11,357 nucleotides of DNA from NCBI GenBank assembly GCA_013202595.1, contig JABMPV010000096.1:1-11357 (forward strand), in the 5' to 3' direction. The notes under the pieces are model-generated. The model was not told the DNA's origin and ran no database searches. It saw only the letters and a program-made list of their open reading frames with translations. Position numbers and translations under genes: made by a program. The DNA comes from a bacterium (GTDB lineage: Bacteria; Actinomycetota; Acidimicrobiia; Spongiisociales; UBA11373). Each line of letters opens with the position of its first letter. Positions within the stretch are counted from its first letter, which is position 1. This document shows, piece by piece, positions 7,263-11,357 of the stretch.

Positions 7263-7283
7263 CTGTCACTCTGTTAGAGACAG
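7263..7283. promoter_or_regulatory. 21-bp imperfect palindrome, candidate operator in the divergent region
   Basis: The sequence ctgtcact-ctgtt-agagacag pairs at seven of eight arm positions around a five-base centre. It lies between the divergent ATPase and acetylpolyamine amidohydrolase starts, about 75 bases before the first and 85 before the second, so one bound dimeric regulator could control both. Right beside it, 7284-7295 carries accat-ac-atggt, a second small inverted repeat. On the minus strand a poor promoter match (TTCAAC, 17 bases, TAACAG) would overlap the site. No regulator gene is in the window to pair it with. Confidence 0.5.
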
Positions 7284-7367
7284 ACCATACATGGTTGAAT
7301 CGATGCCGCGCCACTCGCACCCGTAGCCGGCGCGGTGTCGACAGACGACGAAGAGGTGAGACAGGTC

Positions 7368-8399
7368 ATGATCGTCTTCACGCATCCGGACCATCGACTC
7401 CACGACCCGACCGAGCCGCACCGATTCGGCGGAACGATGCTGCCACCCGCCGAGATCGCCGAACGTGCTGATCGGGTATTGCAGGGTCTCGACCATGCCG
7501 GGGGCTTCGACCTTCGCCGTCCACCTCAGGTGGAACGCGATTCGCTGCTCGATGTCCACACAGATCGCTATCTCACCTTTCTCGAGAGCGCTCACTCTCG
7601 GTGGCGAGTAGCTACGGGCAGCCCCGAGCACGCAGAGGCGGTGGCGTACATCAGGCCGGTTCCCGGCACTCCGTTGACGCGGCCGACCCATATCGACGCC
7701 GAATTGGGTATCTACTCCAACGACGTGGACCCGATCCTCTCGGGCACATGGCAGGCTGCAATTGCAGCGGCGTCTTGCGCCGCAGCTGCCGCCGAAGCGG
7801 TTGTCGGTGGAGAGCGGAGCGTCTACTCACTGAGCCGGCCCCCCGGCCATCACGCCGCGCCCGAGGTCTTCGGCGGCTATTGCTTCCTCAACAACACCGC
7901 CATCGCAGCGAGCCGTCTGGCACGAGCCGGGATGCGAACCGCAATCCTCGATGTGGACACTCACCACGGCAACGGGACCCAGACCGTGTTCTGGGAGCGT
8001 GGCGACGTGCTCACTGCCTCCGTCCACGGCGACCCGACAGTCCACTTCCCATTCTTCCTCGGACATGCCGATGAGACCGGCGCAGGCCCGGGTGCGGGCG
8101 CAAATCACAACTACCCGCTCGCCACCGGGACGGCGTGGTCCGGATACAGCGAGGCACTCGGAGCGGCCCTCGACACGATCCGGAGACACAAAGCCGAGGC
8201 GCTGGTCGTCGCACTCGGCGTCGACACTCACGTTGCTCACGGAGTCCTGGCACTGGAGGGGAACGACTTCGGCCGCATCGGCGAGTCGGTCGCCGGCCTC
8301 GATCTCCCCACCGTGTTCGTACAGGAAGGCGGCTACGAGGCCGGGGTATTGGAGCGCGACGTGCCGGCCGTGCTCACCGGGTTCCTCGATCGATCCTGA
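7368..8399 (+). CDS. Acetylpolyamine amidohydrolase-like class II histone deacetylase-family enzyme
   Basis: This 343-residue enzyme matches bacterial acetylpolyamine amidohydrolase (Mycoplana ramosa type, about 341 residues) along its whole length, including the opening PEPHRFGGTMLPP-like region. RPPGHH gives the catalytic pair His161/His162. Asp197 and His199 in LDVDTHHGNG and Asp286 in ALGVDTH are the zinc ligands. Tyr323 in QEGGY is the transition-state tyrosine. The family removes acetyl groups from acetylated polyamines and related N-acyl amines in the cytoplasm, releasing acetate and the amine. In the stretch where the M. ramosa enzyme has acidic residues that narrow its active site for polyamines, Asp110 and Asp121 are present here. 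ATG at 7368 is preferred to GTG at 7335 because gaggtg lies nine bases before it and homology starts there. It is transcribed away from the transporter operon. Confidence 0.92.
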   Translation: MIVFTHPDHRLHDPTEPHRFGGTMLPPAEIAERADRVLQGLDHAGGFDLRRPPQVERDSLLDVHTDRYLTFLESAHSRWRVATGSPEHAEAVAYIRPVPGTPLTRPTHIDAELGIYSNDVDPILSGTWQAAIAAASCAAAAAEAVVGGERSVYSLSRPPGHHAAPEVFGGYCFLNNTAIAASRLARAGMRTAILDVDTHHGNGTQTVFWERGDVLTASVHGDPTVHFPFFLGHADETGAGPGAGANHNYPLATGTAWSGYSEALGAALDTIRRHKAEALVVALGVDTHVAHGVLALEGNDFGRIGESVAGLDLPTVFVQEGGYEAGVLERDVPAVLTGFLDRS

Positions 8400-8408
8400 G
8401 AGGCCGGT

Positions 8409-9422
8409 CTAGACGCCGTCGAGCCACATGGCCAGGTGGTCGAGTGCCTCGGGCAACCCCAGCGGGGTGTCGTTGCCGTCGCCGCGGGCATAGACCGCGT
8501 TGACGGCAGCGGGCTCTGCAGACCGCCCCTCCTTCTTCAGCCGGACGGCGAGCGCCGCCTTGGCTGCATCGAGATGGGTTGGGGTCGGCATGACATCGAT
8601 GAGTCCCGGTAGCTGATCCAGTACGCCGCGCAGCGGCACGGGCCCGTCAGGTCCTCGCTTGGAGCGGGGCAGGCCTTCGGCCTTGCGCAAAGCGGCATCG
8701 GCCAGGAAGGAACGATGGGTCAGCCCGGGCGAGACCCAGGCCCCGATAGCCGAGTAGCGGTCGCCGACCCGCCGCCAGGTCGTGGCGATCGCGTCGACCA
8801 GGAAGTTGTGCATCTTCGCGAACGCAGCCCGTTCGTTGGGCCCCCAGCGCCACTTGCCGTTGCCGAGATCGACGGCGGAGCAATCGGCCCGCTCCGGCGA
8901 GACGGACGTGCCCCTGCCCTCGAACAGGCCCGGATCGTCGTACGAAGTGGCCGGACTCTGCTCATCGCGGAACCGGTAGATGTAGGGATACGGCACCATG
9001 GCCAGCGGCTCGGACATGACGATCCGATCCAGGCTCACATCGCCCTTGCGAAGTGGACCCGTGTGGAGGAGAGCATGATCCTCATCCGGGTCGAGCACCT
9101 CGAACAACTGCGAAGGCGTCGAGTCGTCACCCTCTGGCCTCCATCCGGCGGATAGCAGAGCCCCGTTTATGGCCCGATGCTCCCTGCTGGTGTTGTACGG
9201 CTTGTACTTGGTGCACGGGATGATCAGAGCCACCCGGCGCCCCTGCGCCTTGGGTGGTTCCCACTCGTCCTGCAGGAACTGCTGCCACGCCTTCACACTC
9301 GGATGATCGAGTGAATCGAGGTTTGCCTGCGGCGAGTAGATGCACAGGGTCGGGTCGAGTTGGAACGGATCGCGAATCTTGCGTTGCGAGTCGGCCAGAC
9401 GGTCGGTGGGGTGCAGGCTCAT
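8409..9422 (-). CDS. DUF5591-like protein (archaeosine-synthase ArcS-type domain)
   Basis: The 337-residue protein carries the segment VALIIPCTKYKPYNTSREHR (about 64-83) followed by a spaced SEPLAMVPYPYIY and a SYDDPGLFEGRG block. This order (PC-x-KPY-S-x-SHR, SPLG-like, Y-D-x-P) recalls the DUF5591 domain found in archaeosine synthase ArcS and relatives, which handle 7-deazaguanine in tRNA. The C-terminal half (about 190-337) I do not recognise. No radical-SAM, TGT or PUA domain is visible. ATG at 9422 is chosen over GTG at 9446 because GGAG lies seven bases upstream and the DUF1989 stop (9427-9429) lies just before it. Its end faces the acetylpolyamine amidohydrolase gene, nine bases away. 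The family match is by motif memory only; substrate and role are unknown. Confidence 0.65.
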   Translation of the reverse strand: MSLHPTDRLADSQRKIRDPFQLDPTLCIYSPQANLDSLDHPSVKAWQQFLQDEWEPPKAQGRRVALIIPCTKYKPYNTSREHRAINGALLSAGWRPEGDDSTPSQLFEVLDPDEDHALLHTGPLRKGDVSLDRIVMSEPLAMVPYPYIYRFRDEQSPATSYDDPGLFEGRGTSVSPERADCSAVDLGNGKWRWGPNERAAFAKMHNFLVDAIATTWRRVGDRYSAIGAWVSPGLTHRSFLADAALRKAEGLPRSKRGPDGPVPLRGVLDQLPGLIDVMPTPTHLDAAKAALAVRLKKEGRSAEPAAVNAVYARGDGNDTPLGLPEALDHLAMWLDGV

Positions 9423-9426
9423 CCTT

Positions 9427-10032
9427 CTACTCCATATCTCTGACACGCAGCATCATCGGCGTCGGGTTGAAGTCGTTGCACGGAGTGAGGTCCTGGGGGC
9501 ACGACGAGAGGATCACCACGAGGTCCTCGTGGGCCTCCAGGGTGATCGTCGTCCCGGCCGGGTGTGCGGCGGGGTCGGTCACGACCGAGCCGTCCGGCAG
9601 CACACGATTGTGCATGAAGACGTTCCACGCCGTCTCGCCGTGGAGTTCGTGATCCTCCCCCATGAGGTCACGACCCTGTTCGAGGTTGCCCAGGCAGTGA
9701 CCGTGGCCGGTGAGTCCGTAGTCGTTGAAGTACCGCTCGTGGTCACAGCACGGCACGACGATGTCGTGCTTCTCGACATCGTCCCTGAGGATGGTGAACA
9801 CCGGGTTGCGGAGGTTGCTGAAGACCTGCGACCCGGTCTTGAGGCCGACCGATGCGTTGCACGAGACCGTATGGGTCGGAGACATGTACTCGGACGGGTC
9901 GTTGCGGAACCACGCGACGATGTCGCCGACCTGGTGGCCCTCGACGTCGACGATGTCGAGCAACTGACCCTTCTTGACATAGACACCCCGGCCTTCCTTG
10001 GCCGGTACTACGACTTCCTCGATCGTGCTCAT
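9427..10032 (-). CDS. DUF1989 (urea carboxylase-associated family) protein
   Basis: This 201-residue protein belongs to DUF1989. It starts IEEVVVPAKEGRGVYVKKGQ, has HQVGDIVAWF near 33-42, and ends with a SSCPQDLTPCNDFNP block near 176-190, all typical of the family. Cysteines at 58, 95, 96, 113, 178 and 185, with several His residues, could bind metal. Known members lie beside urea/guanidine carboxylases, where a pair acts as carboxyguanidine deiminase; others are uncharacterised. Here there is only one copy and no carboxylase in view, so that exact role cannot be assumed. ATG at 10032 has GAGGAG six bases upstream; the frame runs to 10047 but with no better start. It follows the enamidase gene by 25 bases and is four bases before the next start, so these form one operon. 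Confidence 0.88.
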   Translation of the reverse strand: MSTIEEVVVPAKEGRGVYVKKGQLLDIVDVEGHQVGDIVAWFRNDPSEYMSPTHTVSCNASVGLKTGSQVFSNLRNPVFTILRDDVEKHDIVVPCCDHERYFNDYGLTGHGHCLGNLEQGRDLMGEDHELHGETAWNVFMHNRVLPDGSVVTDPAAHPAGTTITLEAHEDLVVILSSCPQDLTPCNDFNPTPMMLRVRDME

Positions 10033-10057
10033 CGCTGCTCCTCTCATTCAGACATGG

Positions 10058-11251
10058 CTAGACGTGACTGGAACCCGGGGGCGGCGGGATTTCCGGCGTG
10101 ACCGTAACCGATCTCGCCGCGGCAGGCGTGTTGCGGCTGCGCAACGCCCGCACCACGCCGTCGATGATCACGGCGCTGATTCCCGGGATGTCTCCCCGTG
10201 CCAGGGCGCCGCACGCATCGTCGGCCATCGCCCCCCAGGGCGCATCGCACACCACCAGATCGGCAGGACGGCCGACCTCGACCTTGCCTGATTCGAGGCC
10301 GTATACGTCCGCCGTGTTGCCCGTCGCCCATGCCCACGCGATCTCTGGTTCGACGCCGGCCAGCGAGCACAGTTCTGCCATCGTCTTGAGGATGGCCAGG
10401 GGGATGACACCCGTTCCGGTCGGGGTGTCCGAACCGAGGATCACACGGTGCTCTGCACCGGCTTCGCGCACGGCTTTGGTGATGTGGATCGCGCTGCGCA
10501 GGTTGCCCGCCTGCACGAACTGCAGAATCAACTCCGTGTCGTTGACCAGGGTCAATACGCCGTCGTCGTCGAGCGAAGTCGGCCCTCCGTTGACATGGCC
10601 GCAGACGTCGGGTTCCAGCAGCAACAGGTGCTCCACGGTGATCGGTTTCGACCCGGGGATCGATGCGCCGCCGGAGTGGCACATGACCTTGATCCCCGCA
10701 GCCTGTGCCGCCTTCACCTGAGGCAGGCCGTCTGCGGGATCGGCGTAGTTGCCGAAGCCGTACTTGGCCAGGCGGACACCCTGCGACGCGATCTCGATGA
10801 AGTCCGACGGCGTCAGCACGGGTTCCAGCACCACTGCTCCGCCGTGCACCTTCATGCCGTTCGGCTTGTACGTCTTCCACCAATGGGCTGCGGCCACGGC
10901 CAGGGCCTTGACCCCGTCGCGTTCGCGGGGACGGCCGGGTGTGTGGATCTCGCCGGGTGAGATGGCCTGGACGATGCCGCCGTGCACGTACGACGAGAGG
11001 AAGCCCACGGTCTGCTGCCGGGGCGTGTAGTCGCCCATCACCACATGGCAGTGTGAGTCGATGAGGCCCGGCCCCACCGTGGCCCCGCCGACATCGATGA
11101 CGCGTTCACCGTCCGCCGCCGTGACACCGCCGATACGAACGATGAACCCATTCTCGATCAGCAGCGACTCCGCCTCGGCAAATGGCGCACCGAGGTCTCC
11201 CGTCAGCAGCGTTCCGATATTGACGACAGCGGTCGTCGTCGGCTCCAGCAT
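10058..11251 (-). CDS. Enamidase-like amidohydrolase
   Basis: The 397-residue protein resembles Eubacterium barkeri enamidase (6-oxo-1,4,5,6-tetrahydronicotinate hydrolysis to 2-formylglutarate and ammonia) over its length: GDYTPRQQTVGFLSS at 72-86, SPGEIHTPGRPRE, KVHGGAVVLEP, CHSGGASIPGS, GHVNGGPTS, GSDTPTGTGVIPL, ATGNTADVYGL and DIPGISAVIIDG. Likely metal ligands are His67 and His69 (DSHCH), His191, His218 and Asp274. Where the E. barkeri protein, as I recall it, has Glu in EVGLGT, this has Lys162 in AKYGFG. A carboxylated Lys bridges the metals in many other amidohydrolases. ATG at 11251 has GGGGAGG just upstream. It leads the operon with DUF1989 and DUF5591. No other step of nicotinate breakdown is visible, so the native substrate may be a different cyclic amide. 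Confidence 0.85.
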   Translation of the reverse strand: MLEPTTTAVVNIGTLLTGDLGAPFAEAESLLIENGFIVRIGGVTAADGERVIDVGGATVGPGLIDSHCHVVMGDYTPRQQTVGFLSSYVHGGIVQAISPGEIHTPGRPRERDGVKALAVAAAHWWKTYKPNGMKVHGGAVVLEPVLTPSDFIEIASQGVRLAKYGFGNYADPADGLPQVKAAQAAGIKVMCHSGGASIPGSKPITVEHLLLLEPDVCGHVNGGPTSLDDDGVLTLVNDTELILQFVQAGNLRSAIHITKAVREAGAEHRVILGSDTPTGTGVIPLAILKTMAELCSLAGVEPEIAWAWATGNTADVYGLESGKVEVGRPADLVVCDAPWGAMADDACGALARGDIPGISAVIIDGVVRALRSRNTPAAARSVTVTPEIPPPPGSSHV

Positions 11252-11306
11252 CTCGCCTCCCCACTCGTGACCGTGGCGTATGCGGCCGCCCCGAGCCGTG
11301 GTGCTC
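11252..11306. promoter_or_regulatory. Short gap before the enamidase gene, ribosome binding site only
   Basis: The 55 bases hold a strong GGGGAGG close to the ATG at 11251. No promoter boxes or riboswitch-like structure stand out. If the partial frame to the right is real, the enamidase may be co-transcribed with it. Confidence 0.4.
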
Positions 11307-11357
11307 CTAACCCTCTCGTGCCGCCTTTGCAGCCGGTGGATACGTGTCGTCGAACAG
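11307..11357 (-). CDS. Possible C-terminal end of an upstream gene
   Basis: On the minus strand a frame open from the window edge reads LFDDTYPPAAKAAREG and ends with TAG at 11307-11309, 55 bases before the enamidase start. The Ala/Lys/Glu-rich tail looks like ordinary protein, and the spacing fits an operon running into the enamidase gene. Sixteen residues are too few to name it; a chance open frame is possible. Confidence 0.4.
   Translation of the reverse strand: MFDDTYPPAAKAAREG

Noticed and set aside
10044..10883. 279-codon minus-strand frame inside the enamidase gene
   Set aside because: Arg-rich shadow in the wrong frame; the enamidase frame is continuous and carries all motifs.

Overview
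The window is GC-rich bacterial DNA. It encodes a deazaflavin (F420)-type nitroreductase-family protein and a PAS-GAF-GGDEF sensor of the kind common in Actinomycetota. I infer a free-living actinobacterium, perhaps an uncultured Acidimicrobiia-like lineage, but no rRNA or marker gene here can prove that. No tRNA, rRNA, insertion sequence, CRISPR array or phage gene was recognised.

Layout. (1) 1-1311, minus strand: the N-terminal 437 codons of a PAS-GAF-GGDEF signalling protein that runs off the left edge. Its sequence stops looking like a GGDEF domain just after the GGEE motif. (2) 1312-1684: a 373-bp divergent intergenic region. (3) 1685-2149, plus strand: a small F420/nitroreductase-family protein. 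(4) 7188 down to 2161, minus strand: a compact five-gene operon encoding ABC ATPase, permease, NMT1/ThiY-like binding lipoprotein, nitrilase-superfamily amidohydrolase, and AtzA/TrzN/MtaD-like amidohydrolase. Three of the four junctions overlap as ATGA or GTGA. (5) 7368-8399, plus strand: an acetylpolyamine amidohydrolase-like histone-deacetylase-family enzyme. It diverges from the operon across a short region holding a 21-bp imperfect palindrome, a plausible operator. (6) 11251 down to 8409, minus strand: enamidase-like amidohydrolase, DUF1989 protein and DUF5591 (archaeosine-synthase-like) protein, tightly spaced. At the right edge there may be the last 16 codons of a further minus-strand gene.

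How it fits together. Five genes in about 9 kb belong to families that break non-peptide C-N bonds: enamidase, DUF1989, acetylpolyamine amidohydrolase, nitrilase superfamily and AtzA-like deaminase. They sit with one importer of a type often tied to small N-containing (pyrimidine-like) solutes. The simplest reading is an accessory catabolic or salvage island that imports an organic nitrogen compound (N-heterocycle, acylated amine or related) and strips its nitrogen. The substrate cannot be read from the sequence. The DUF5591 gene is the odd member, because its best-known relatives act on 7-deazaguanine in tRNA.
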